This document shows, piece after piece, positions 45,049-53,645 of a stretch of 64,000 nucleotides of DNA. The position numbers were made by a program, and so were the translations under genes. Within the stretch, counting starts at the first letter, position 1. Every line of letters begins with the position of its first letter. The notes under the pieces are model-generated. The model worked only from the letters and a program-made list of their open reading frames with translations, was not told where the DNA came from and did not search any database. This stretch comes from Halobacteriales archaeon QS_4_69_225 (GTDB taxonomy: Archaea; Halobacteriota; Halobacteria; Halobacteriales; Haloarculaceae). The stretch spans positions 1-64,000 of the forward strand of contig PXRL01000007.1 of the NCBI GenBank assembly GCA_003020965.1. Reading direction: 5' to 3'.

Positions 45049-45495
45049 TCACTCCGCGATTGCGACGGCGCCGTACATCCCTTGAGCCCGGTGGGGGTTG
45101 CAGAAGTACAGCTGCGGCCCCGACTCGAAGGTCTGCCGGAAGGTGACCCCCTTCCCGCCGGCGAGGTCGCTTTCGAACTCCGAGGCCGACTCCTCGGCGG
45201 CGACGACGTTGTGCCGGCCGCCCCGGCCGGTCCACTCCCAGGTGACCGTCGTGCCGGCGTCGACGCGGACCGCCGCCGGGTCGAAGGCGAGTCCGTTGCC
45301 CGCGCCGACGGCGACCGTCACCTCGCTCTCGCCGGTCATGTCGACGACCGTGCCGTCGTAGTTGTTGGCGCCGGAGAGATGGCCGTCGATGGTCCCGTCG
45401 CCCTCGCCGTCGCCGCCGATACAGCCGGCGACTGCGCCGGCCGCCAGCGCCGCACCCGCGCCGCGCAGGATCCGCCGTCTGCTCAGGTCGCTCAT
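45049..45495 (-). CDS. Halocyanin-like exported blue-copper protein
   Basis: A 148-residue cupredoxin. The signal MSDLSRRRILRGAGAALAAG...VAGC has a Tat motif (SRRRIL) and a lipobox, so it is exported folded and anchored by a lipid. Type I copper ligands are the His of GGRHNVV and the C-x2-H-x4-M set in YFCNPHRAQGM. Expected role: a small mobile electron carrier at the outer face of the membrane. It is a single gene next to a TnpB element end. Confidence 0.93.
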   Translation of the reverse strand: MSDLSRRRILRGAGAALAAGAVAGCIGGDGEGDGTIDGHLSGANNYDGTVVDMTGESEVTVAVGAGNGLAFDPAAVRVDAGTTVTWEWTGRGGRHNVVAAEESASEFESDLAGGKGVTFRQTFESGPQLYFCNPHRAQGMYGAVAIAE

Positions 45496-45529
45496 CCGAG
45501 TGTCCGTAGAGGGCGAAGCCGGTTGACAT

Positions 45530-45700
45530 CTTCCCCGCCCTGAAGGGCAGGGATTCCCGAGGTTGGGATATTAGGGTTTGCAGTCTACCACCTCTCGTCG
45601 GGGTTGGAATCCCCGGGAGAGGTCATGAAGGTAGACTCCGGGCTGTGCCAACCAGCCGGTACTCCTATCGCCACCCAAACCAGGCGGAGACTCGGAGTTA
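45530..45700 (-). ncRNA. Probable reRNA/omegaRNA region of tnpB
   Basis: Inferred by analogy with other TnpB elements: the guide RNA scaffold overlaps the 3' part of tnpB and the right-end hairpin, with the guide in the flanking bases just beyond about 45528. The hairpin CGCCCT-GA-AGGGC is seen directly; the RNA boundaries are not. Confidence 0.4.
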
Positions 45701-46887
45701 CTTTTAGTATTGGTGTTGAGACGGATGTTTTCCGCCCCGTTCACGTCAGCGTTGAACGCCGCATCACACATCTCGCAGACGTACAGGCCGCGTTCAACAC
45801 GCTGACTGTCGTCTTTCCTCCCGCACACGCAACATATCCTGCTCGTGTCGCGTTCTGAAACTTCCACGACTTCGATACCCTCGACCTTCGCCTTATATGC
45901 GAGAATCGACCCAAAGCGGTCGAACGCCCACCCGTGTAGGTCAAGGTTCCCGTGCCGACCCCAGTTTTTTGACTCGCCGTCTTCGTCTTCACGCACTCCT
46001 TCCAAGTCACCGATATTGATGCGACCAACACCCTTCTTGACACACCGCTGGACGATGTGTTTAGCGAGACTGTGGAAGAAGTGCGTGCGGCGTTCCGACC
46101 ACTTGTGGTGCAAGCGAGTTGCCCGCTCACCGCTGCTGTCGTCGCATTTCGCGATTTCTTTCGGGAAGTAATAGCCGTCCTGTTTCAACCGGTTGCCGGG
46201 GTACAGGTCGGCGTCGTCCGTACTGTAGGCGACGGCGGCGAAGTTACAGATGCCAAGGTCAATGCCCGCCGTCTCGGTGCCGGGTGCGTTGGGCGTCTCA
46301 ACCTCGTCCGTGCAGACGAGATGGAGTTCCCACCGTTCCATTGCGCTGTCGTAGACAGCGCGAACCTGTTGCAGGTTCTCAACGGTGACACCGGGACGTG
46401 TCTCGTATTCGACAAGGATGTATTCCCGCGCTCGGGGGTATTCCTTATGATTCGCCCCTTTGGAGAGTCGAACACGGTCGTTATTCGTGTCGTGGCGGAT
46501 GCCGTTCTGCTTCCACGTCACGGTGCTGCGTGGGTGTTCTTCGTGGACGCGTCGACCTTCCGAGTCGTAGTAGTTTTCTTTGCGGTAGCCGGGTGGGTCA
46601 TCCCGCGGGTCGTCAGAGGAGTACCACGAGTTGAAGGCTTCAGCGAGTTCCTCCAGAACCCGCTGACTGGACTGACTGTGCAGCCCGTCGTATTTACTGT
46701 GAGTCTTCAACTCGTCTTTGAGGTCGCCGTGGTCGGGAATCTTCCCGGTTTCCTCCCATACGGTGCGGGAGTGGTAGTTGGCGACGTTCCAGAGTTTGCT
46801 GGCTGCCCACCCGTGCCGGTCGAGCGAATCCGCGACCTGGCTGTGATTATGGATTTTCGCCCGATGCGTACGGTGGACTGTCAGCAT
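45571..46887 (-). CDS. tnpB: RNA-guided endonuclease TnpB (IS200/IS605 OrfB)
   Basis: A 438-residue TnpB. The N-terminal HTH/OrfB region (LDRHGWAASKLWNVANYHSR) precedes a split RuvC nuclease with D210 in ETAGIDLGICNFA, E296 in RINIGDLEGV and D381 in FNADVNGAENI. The four-Cys zinc finger has C352/C355 and C371/C374. All catalytic and zinc residues are present, so the nuclease looks functional. TnpB cuts DNA under guidance of an RNA made from the element's own right end, which helps retain the element at its site. The C-terminal tail PGVYLHDLSRGFQ is typical of haloarchaeal copies. Confidence 0.93.
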   Translation of the reverse strand: MLTVHRTHRAKIHNHSQVADSLDRHGWAASKLWNVANYHSRTVWEETGKIPDHGDLKDELKTHSKYDGLHSQSSQRVLEELAEAFNSWYSSDDPRDDPPGYRKENYYDSEGRRVHEEHPRSTVTWKQNGIRHDTNNDRVRLSKGANHKEYPRAREYILVEYETRPGVTVENLQQVRAVYDSAMERWELHLVCTDEVETPNAPGTETAGIDLGICNFAAVAYSTDDADLYPGNRLKQDGYYFPKEIAKCDDSSGERATRLHHKWSERRTHFFHSLAKHIVQRCVKKGVGRINIGDLEGVREDEDGESKNWGRHGNLDLHGWAFDRFGSILAYKAKVEGIEVVEVSERDTSRICCVCGRKDDSQRVERGLYVCEMCDAAFNADVNGAENIRLNTNTKSNSESPPGLGGDRSTGWLAQPGVYLHDLSRGFQPRREVVDCKP

Positions 46888-47010
46888 CTATGGAATGCCT
46901 GTATAACATCTTATACTCATATTCAGTATAAATTATTCGGATTCAGCGTGGGAAAGAATATCCGGTAATAGTGTTGATAGTGGGATGCGTCATTGGGTGA
47001 CAGCGCGTAT

Positions 47011-47036
47011 CCCCGCCCTGAAGGGCGGAGTTTTGC
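47011..47036 (-). mobile_element. Solitary right-end-like hairpin of an IS200/IS605 element
   Basis: TATCCCCGCCCTGAAGGGCG repeats the right-end core found at 45537-45556 in the same orientation, 1.5 kb away on the far side of tnpB. A direct, not inverted, copy is unexpected for one element's left end, so it may be a leftover from a second insertion or part of a composite left boundary. Confidence 0.55.
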
Positions 47037-47196
47037 GCCTGCTCGTCGGATAAGCGCGTCAGAACCGGTCGAGGCCGGGGCGATGATGGGCCCGGTTCGC
47101 GCCGAACGCAGCGGCCCGTCGGATCGACGACGGTATCGAGGATCGCGAGGGCGTCGTCGAACGGTCCGGGCCGCGACGGCGACCCGCGGGCCGGTC

Positions 47197-49236
47197 TCAG
47201 GTCGAGACCGGCGCGACGAACAGCGTCTCGACGGAGCCCGCAAGGGTCTCCCAGTCCTTGCCGCCGCGGGAGGGGTCGGCCTCGACGCTGAACTGCACCG
47301 GCCCGACCTGCTCGTCGGCGGCGCCGTCGACCGTGACGAACACCGACCGGCTGCCGCTGCGGGCCGTCACCGTTTCGTCGAACTCGACGACGAGGCCGTC
47401 GCCGGTGTCGTAGGTCGTGGTCGCGTCGCCGCCGGTGACCTCCCAGTTGCTGGGCAGCCGGTCGCGAATCGTCACTTCCTCGTCGGTCTCGACTTCGTAG
47501 TCGATGCGATTGGTCTGGCCGCTCGTGAACGCGCTGGCGTCGTCGGTCCGCGTCACGGAGACATCCGCCGCGGTCCGGGTACCGACCTCCATCGGATCGG
47601 CGGCGAGGGCGTACAGTCCGGTGTGCTGGCCGGCGCCGAACGTGACGCCGTTCAGCGAGCGGGCGTCCCAGAAGTTCGGGAACGCGTTGTCGTCCGTGGC
47701 CGACTCCGGCGGTACCTCGACGTGGCTGCTGTAGTAGGCCTTCGCCTCCTCGGCGAGTCGGGCGTTCTCGAAGCCGCTGGTGAAGACGCCGTTTCTGTCT
47801 GTCTCGAAGGTCGTGACCAACTCCTCCTCGCCATCTCCGTCGAGGTCCTTCCGCTCCTGTCTGATCGGGTTGCCGTCGGTCGTCCTGACGCGCCGGCCGG
47901 CGATGTGCCACCCGTCCGTTCCCCCCTCACCCGGGGGCTCGATTTTCAGGAACCGTACGCCAGCGTGGTAGTTGGCCTGCACGATCCACGTGTCCCCGTC
48001 GTCCACGACGACGTCGTGGTTGTGCGGGCTGTACGCGTACGTCCCGTTGGCGAACTCGACGTTGTCGTACAGCGTCCACTGGGCGAGCGGCTCGACGGAG
48101 GTGAACCCCTCGCCCTCGATGATCGCGTCGAGGTCGAAGAGGTTGACGTATCCCGAATAGGTCGGGCCGCCCTCCGGGCTTTCGTCGCGCTCCTGGCCGG
48201 CGACGAGGAGACGTTTGCCGTCGACGAGTGCCGGGGCGGGCTGGGTGTAGTGGGCGACGTTCATCTTCCCGCGGCCGAGCGTCTCGATGTCGGTCGGGTC
48301 CGACATGTCGAGAACGACGGTGCCGAAGTTCCAGTTGGCGACGAACCCGAGCGGCGTGCCCGTCTTGGGGTCCCGGTGGACGAAGAAGTCGTGACAGTAG
48401 AAGCCCGGAATCGGACCGAACAGCCCGCCGACCGCGTTCGTGCCGTAGTCCGTCACCGGGAGGTCGTCCCCGCCCCAGAAGTTCACGGGGATCACGCCGG
48501 CGTCGGTGATCTGAAAGATCTGGACACCGGCGGTTCCGGTGCCGACCCCCTGGACGCCGAACACGTAATAGTCTCCACCGATCTGGTGGATGAAGCAGTT
48601 GTGGAACCCCGCGTGCGGGCCCTGGGCGCTCCCGATGTAATCCGGGTCGCCCGGATCGGAGATGTCGTAGACCTCCGCTCCGGTGACGTTCGGCCCCGGC
48701 GCGTCCTGGTCCTCCGTCGACGGCGATGCTGGCCGGCCGTACCTCGCCCCGATGGCCTGCTTCGAGAACACGAGATACTGGCCGTCGTCGCTCACCTTCA
48801 CGGAGTTGCCCGCCCCGGCCTCCGTCTCGTTGCCGATGTAGGACAGCACCGTCATCTCGGCGTTTTCCAGCTCCACCCGACTCTCCGCCCGGGTGTAGGC
48901 GCTGACGTCGAGGATCGCCACCCCGCGGTTGCCCGTCGGTTCCGACGTCGTCTGCATGGAGACGAACCCGAGGTCGCCCTCCAGCCAGACGTCCGTGATC
49001 ATCCCGTACAGCGGGTTGTCCGGCCCGCCGCTGACGGACTCCGACCCGACGTTGCCGAGGGTGTGAAAACCCACGAGATCGGTGTTCTTCGTTTTGTCGT
49101 GCCGGTGGATGCCGTGGCCCTCGCTGAAGTTGGGGTGTTCCCCGTCGCTCGGGTGGCCCGTCGCGCTCCCTACCGCACCGAGCGCGAGCGCGCTGGTCAG
49201 TCCCTTGACGAACGTCCGTCTGTTTGGCGATGTCAT
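47197..49236 (-). CDS. Tat-exported LVIVD-type beta-propeller surface protein 1 (intact)
   Basis: A 679-residue exported protein. The Tat signal is NRRTFVKGLTSALALGAVGS and the mature protein starts near GHPSDG. Repeated blade motifs such as GVAILDVSAYTRAES, AEVYDISDPGDPDYIG, VVLDMSDPTDIETLGRG and VNLFDLDAIIEG are of LVIVD type, pointing to a seven- or eight-bladed propeller. A conserved C-terminal block (DASAFTSGQTNRIDYEVET) ends in an Ig-like domain. His-rich patches (HGIHRHDK, SPHNHDVVV, HAGVRFLKI) suggest metal binding. It is the distal member of a tandem family of four; no enzymatic function is known to me. Confidence 0.85.
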   Translation of the reverse strand: MTSPNRRTFVKGLTSALALGAVGSATGHPSDGEHPNFSEGHGIHRHDKTKNTDLVGFHTLGNVGSESVSGGPDNPLYGMITDVWLEGDLGFVSMQTTSEPTGNRGVAILDVSAYTRAESRVELENAEMTVLSYIGNETEAGAGNSVKVSDDGQYLVFSKQAIGARYGRPASPSTEDQDAPGPNVTGAEVYDISDPGDPDYIGSAQGPHAGFHNCFIHQIGGDYYVFGVQGVGTGTAGVQIFQITDAGVIPVNFWGGDDLPVTDYGTNAVGGLFGPIPGFYCHDFFVHRDPKTGTPLGFVANWNFGTVVLDMSDPTDIETLGRGKMNVAHYTQPAPALVDGKRLLVAGQERDESPEGGPTYSGYVNLFDLDAIIEGEGFTSVEPLAQWTLYDNVEFANGTYAYSPHNHDVVVDDGDTWIVQANYHAGVRFLKIEPPGEGGTDGWHIAGRRVRTTDGNPIRQERKDLDGDGEEELVTTFETDRNGVFTSGFENARLAEEAKAYYSSHVEVPPESATDDNAFPNFWDARSLNGVTFGAGQHTGLYALAADPMEVGTRTAADVSVTRTDDASAFTSGQTNRIDYEVETDEEVTIRDRLPSNWEVTGGDATTTYDTGDGLVVEFDETVTARSGSRSVFVTVDGAADEQVGPVQFSVEADPSRGGKDWETLAGSVETLFVAPVST

Positions 49237-49260
49237 ATACTGCTGTACACTTCCCTTCGG

Positions 49261-49288
49261 AAAAGGGATTGTGACAAAAGCGTCAAAA
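49261..49288 (-). promoter_or_regulatory. Shared upstream motif, copy 1
   Basis: On the plus strand GTGACAAAAGCGTCAAAA (49271-49288) with the preceding AAAAGGGATT; it begins 35 bp from the start codon of propeller gene 1. Four copies are found, one ahead of each family member. This is the most diverged. Confidence 0.6.
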
Positions 49289-49398
49289 GGTCGGCAGAAT
49301 GGAGTTTCCCGGCCGAAGTGGTCGACCGACGGCAGCCGGCGCTGGCCGCACGGGACACCGTCCGTCAGGTGGCGGTGTCGGTCGACCGTCGCCCGGAG

Positions 49399-51263
49399 TC
49401 AGGGCTGTTCGGACCCGACGACCACGTTCGAACTCTCCGTGTCGGGGACGGCCCGCCAGACCTGCTGATCGTTTTCGGCGCCGACGTCGCCGGTCACCTC
49501 GACCGGGCCGAGCGTCTGGACCGACCCGGGCTGTGACCCGTCGATATCGACGAAAACGTCGCGGGTGCCGGTGCCGTCGACCGGGTCGTCGAACTCGACG
49601 ATGGTGCTGTCGGCGACGTCGCGCTCCTCGTAGTCGTCGCCGTCGACCGCCGTCCAGCCGTTCGGGAGGTTGACGCGGACCTCCGCCTCGGCTGACGTCG
49701 AGACGTCCAGCGTGACCCGGTTGGTCTGGCCGGCGGTGAACGCCGATCCGTCGTCGCGCAGCTCGACCTTCGGCTCGATGGTGTCGCGGGTCCCGACCGG
49801 AATCGCGGGGTCGTCGAGGCGCATCACGTACACGCCCGTCGAGATGTCCGACGAGAAAACCACGCCGTTGGCCTCGATGGCACACCAGCGGTACGGCGTC
49901 GCCGCCGACAGCGAGCCGAACTTCGCCTCCTTGGGCGTGTTGAAGTGGGTCCGCGACCACGATCTCGAGGATACGCGTGCCGGCGTGGTAGTGGCCGACG
50001 GTGACGAACAGCCGGCGGGTGCCGTCGATTTCGGTGTCGATAGTGCCGATGTTGTGGGCGCTGTAGGTGTACGCGTCGAAGGCGACGTTGGATCGCCACA
50101 CCCACTTTGCGAGCTCGTCGCTCGGGGTCGTCGGCGCGCCGTCGAGGGAGGCCGTCCCCAGCTCGACGCCATCCTCGACGCCCGTCGCGTCGACGAGGTA
50201 GAAGTGCCCCGTGTGGCCGCGCTTGTTGCCGTACTGCTCGGAGCCGTCGCCGGTGTCGGGGTCGGGGTCGGGGTTCTCCTGGCCGACGACGAACAGTCGC
50301 CTGCCGTTCACCGTCCGGCGGAGCGGCTCGATGGTGTGTGCCCGCTCCATCGTGAACAGGCCGAGTTCCTCGATGTCGCCCGGGTCGCTCACGTCGAGGA
50401 TGCGGGCGCCCGACTGGCTCTCGCCGGCGTCGTGGTTGGTCCCCCAGTTGGCCAGATACGCGTACGGGTCGCCCGTGACGGGGTCGTCGATGACCGTGAT
50501 GTCGTGGGCATAGTACTCGTTGCCTTCGAAGAGGCCGAGGCCCTCGGTCTTGTTCGTCGGATTGCCCGGCTGCCCCTGGCGGAGTTCGGTGTCGTGGGCC
50601 CAGAAGTTGACCAGCTCGATGTCGCCGGACGACCGGTCGAACCGGTGGACGTACACGCCGGCGGGGTCGCCCAGCGGGCCGGTGACGCCGAAGACGTAGT
50701 CCTCGCCCCCGATGCGGTGGTGATAGCAGTTGTGCATCCCGAAGCCGTACTCCTGGCGGCCGAGGATTTCGGGGTCACCGGGGTCGGAGATGTCGACCGC
50801 CAGCACGCCCGCGTGCTCGACGTTGTCGGCGCTGTCGCCCTCCGTACGGGCCTCCGGAGCGTTGCCGGCCAGCGCCGCGAACAGGCCCGCGACCGGCTGC
50901 TGTGTCACGAACAGGTACTTCCCGTCGTCGGAGAACTTGACGTCCATCACCGACGTCGCGTTGTCTTCGTTGGGGATGAACGACAGGACGGTCATCTCGG
51001 CGCGCTCGAGCTCCTCGCCGCTCTCGGTAGTGGGGGTCGTCCGCGCTTCCGCTGACGGACTCGCTGCCGACGCCGCCCAGCGAGTGATAGCCGACGTTCG
51101 TCATTCCGAAGTCGTCCTCGAGGACGTGCTCGTGGTCCTCGCGCCCGTGGTCGCCGCTGGAGGGGTGGCCCGTCGCCACGCCCGTCGCCGCGACGCCGAG
51201 CGTCCCCGCGACGCCCTTCAGGATCGCCCGTCGCGTTTCGTCGTCTATCGTATCCTCTGTCAT
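49399..51263 (-). pseudogene. LVIVD-type propeller gene 2, broken by deletion and frameshift
   Basis: The gene starts normally at 51263 (DDETRRAILKGVAGTLGVAA, a Tat signal) and reads to SESVSGSADDPHY near 51045. About 40 codons expected there are then missing and the frame changes, resuming as ESGEELERAEMTVLSFIPNE. A second frameshift near 49957 separates HAGTRILEIVV from THFNTPKEAKFGS. The remaining propeller and the C-terminal SGQT-type domain (DGSAFTAGQTNRVTLDVSTS) to NVVVGSEQP are well preserved. Translation from an internal ATG could give an unexported fragment. Decay looks recent because the rest of the frame is clean; assembly error is the alternative. Confidence 0.8.
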
Positions 51264-51292
51264 GGCTCTACACGAATGTAGGTTTCACTACA

Positions 51293-51319
51293 AAGAAGGG
51301 TTGTGACAAATCCGTCCAA
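51293..51319 (-). promoter_or_regulatory. Shared upstream motif, copy 2
   Basis: On the plus strand GTGACAAATCCGTCCAA (51303-51319) preceded by AAGAAGGGTT, beginning 40 bp from the start of propeller gene 2. This is close to the consensus of the four copies. Confidence 0.7.
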
Positions 51320-51467
51320 TCGTCGGACGAACGCCGGGAACTCCCGGAACCCGACGGTCGCCGGCGGGTGGCGCCGGCCCGCCCGTGCCGATTGCCGTAC
51401 CTGTCTGGCTCGAACGACCGCGCGCTTTCGTGCGGTCGATAACCGAAACGGCTTGCAGTAATCGCTA

Positions 51468-53490
51468 TCAGAGGTTCGTTCCGACGCCCACGACGAGAAC
51501 GGTGGTTTCGGTTCCGGCGACGGGCTGCCATTGGCCGTCGATCGCCCGCGGCCCGCCGTCGTCGACGGCGAACTCCGTCCGCCCGAGGGTGTACGAGCCG
51601 GTCTCCGCGGGCGCCTCCACGAAGTACGTCACTTCGTCGCCGTCCTCGACGGTTCCCTCGATGGTGACGAGTTGGCCGTCGCCGGCGTCCTCGACGGACT
51701 CGACGTCGCCGTTGGCCTCGAGCACGTTCCACTCGCTCGGGACGCGGTCCCGGAGCCGAACCGGCGCATCAGTCTCGACGGAGAGTTTCACCATGTTCGT
51801 CTGGCCGGCCGTGAACGCCGAGGCGTCGTCGTTCCGGTCGATCCGGATGTCGGCCGGCGTCCGGGTGCCGACGGGCACGTCGGGGTCGTCGACCGTGACC
51901 GCGTACACGCCGGTGTTGATGCCGGAGCCGAACACGACGCCGTTCTCCTCGACCGCACACCAGAAGTCCGGCGTCGCCGCCGTCAACTCGGCGAACTTGG
52001 CCGACTCGGGATAGTCCTCGACGTGCGAGCGGAAGTACGCGACCTGCCCCATACCGTCGTCGCCGTTCGACACCGGCGCGCCCCAGTCGTACTCCTCGGC
52101 GTGGTCGTCGTCGTGGTCGTGCTCGTCCGGGTCGACGTCGTCCTCAGCTACCGTGGTGTCGTCGATGTAGTTCGTCTCCACCTGGTGGCCCAGCGCCTCC
52201 GAGAACTCGAGGAACCGGATGCCGGCGTGGTAGTGGCCGGCGGCGACGAACTGCCGGACCTGGCCGTCTTCGACCGTCTCGAACGGCTCCACGTTGTGGA
52301 GGCTGAACGTGTAGTTCTCGAAGGATACCTGGTCGGACAGTTGCCAGCGCGCGAGCGGCGGCTCTCGACTCTTGTCGTAGTCGTGATGCTCCCGCGCCGC
52401 GCCCAGGTCGATCGATTCCTCCTGGGCGCCGGGGTCGAGTGCTTGGGCGTCGACGAGGTACAGCCAGCCCGTGTCGCCGTCGACGTTCTGCCCGTAGCTG
52501 CCGAAACCGTCCTCGAACGTCGAACTCGGGTTCTCCTGGCCGGCGACGAACAGCCGACGCGCGTTGCCGTCGCCGTCCGTCGCGGTGATTGGCCAGATTT
52601 CGTGGGCCCGATACATGTCGAAGTGTCCGAGGGTCTCCATCTCGGTCGGGTCGGAGGCGGAGAGCACGAACGCGCCGTTGTTCAGGTCCGCGGCGTACGC
52701 GACCGGAACGCCGGTCTGTGGGTCGCGCTCGACCCGGATGTCGTGGAGGTAGTAGTCGTAGCCGCGGGTCGCGTACTGACCCTTCCGCGGGTCACTGATC
52801 TCGCCCGCCGCGTGGTTCTTTTCGTTCGACCAGTAGTTGACCAGCGACATCGATCCCGTCGTTCGGTCGAACCGGACGACGTAGATGCCGGCGTTCACCC
52901 CGATCGGGCCCTTGACGGCGAACACGTAGTCGGTGCCGCCGATGCGGAGGTGATCGGCGTTGTGGACGCCCAGGCCGTAGGCGCTCCACCGGCCGACGAC
53001 CTCCGGGTCGCCGGGGTCGCGCACGTCGACGGCCTGGATCGACCCGGCTTCGGGACTGGTCCCCGCGCTGTCGGGCTCCGTCCGGACCTCCTCGTCGCCG
53101 TACAGAACGGCGATGGCCTGCTTGCTGACGAAGACGTAGTTGCCGTCGGCGCTCGGGCGGACGTCCATGACCGAGGCCCCGCCGTTCTCGTTGGGCAGGA
53201 ACGAAAGCACCGTCATCTCGGCCCGGTCCAGTTCCGCCTCGCTCTCGGCCCGGGTGTAGGCGCTGACGTCCAGGATGGCCATCCCCCGGTCGATCGTCGG
53301 GTCCTTCGAGGAGAGGATGCCGACGTAGGCCGGTCGCGTCCTCGGCGGGGTGGTCGTGACCCTCGGGGCCGTGGTCGCCGGCGCCGGGGTGGGCGGTCGC
53401 GAGGCCGCCGACCGCCGACACGCCGAGGGTGCCGGCCAGACCCTTCAGGATCGCTCGCCGCGTCGCGTCGTCGATGCTGTCGTCTGACAT
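51468..53490 (-). pseudogene. LVIVD-type propeller gene 3, broken near its 5' end
   Basis: A Tat signal begins at 53490 (DDATRRAILKGLAGTLGVSA) and reads to GHDHPAEDATG near 53345. A segment that in the intact relatives carries the GYHSLGG...ITEVR block is then missing, and the frame shifts to AYVGILSSKDPTIDRGMAIL. From there about 620 codons are clean to the stop at 51468, including MAILDVSAYTRAESEAELDR, IQAVDVRDPGDPEVVGRWSA and DASAFTAGQTNMVKLSVETD. A His/Asp-rich loop (DDVDPDEHDHDDDHAEEYDW) suggests metal binding. The long clean frame could still be translated from GTG/ATG near 53282, without a signal peptide. Confidence 0.75.
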
Positions 53491-53519
53491 GGATCTACCC
53501 GGTTTATTACGGTATCGTA

Positions 53520-53546
53520 AAGAAAGATTCTGACAAATCCGTCCAA
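53520..53546 (-). promoter_or_regulatory. Shared upstream motif, copy 3
   Basis: On the plus strand CTGACAAATCCGTCCAA (53530-53546) preceded by AAGAAAGATT, beginning 40 bp from the start of propeller gene 3. Confidence 0.7.
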
Positions 53547-53645
53547 ACGAGTCGGCCGCAAGCCTCAATCGGCTGTTGTAGCTGTGTATCCGGTGCGACC
53601 ACGGCCTCGTGCGGTCGATACCGGAAGGACCGACGGTAGTCGCTA

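Larger units (their letters stand above)
45528..47036 (-). mobile_element. IS200/IS605-type element carrying only tnpB (IS1341-like)
   Basis: The element contains one intact tnpB gene and no tnpA. Its right end, downstream of tnpB, is TGACATCTTCCCCGCCCTGA, followed by a GCCCT/AGGGC hairpin (45530-45556). This is also where a reRNA/omegaRNA would end. On the other side an AT-rich stretch (46888-46970) contains a GTATAA-CATC-TTATAC hairpin, a plausible left end. A second right-end-like hairpin (CCCCGCCCTGAAGGGCGGAG, 47015-47034) marks the outer boundary given here; it may instead belong to another, lost element. The element cannot move alone but could be mobilised in trans by a TnpA. Confidence 0.7.

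Noticed and set aside
47011-47036. Rho-independent-type terminator
   Set aside because: The hairpin matches the IS right-end core at 45537 closely, which explains it better; the following TTTT is short.
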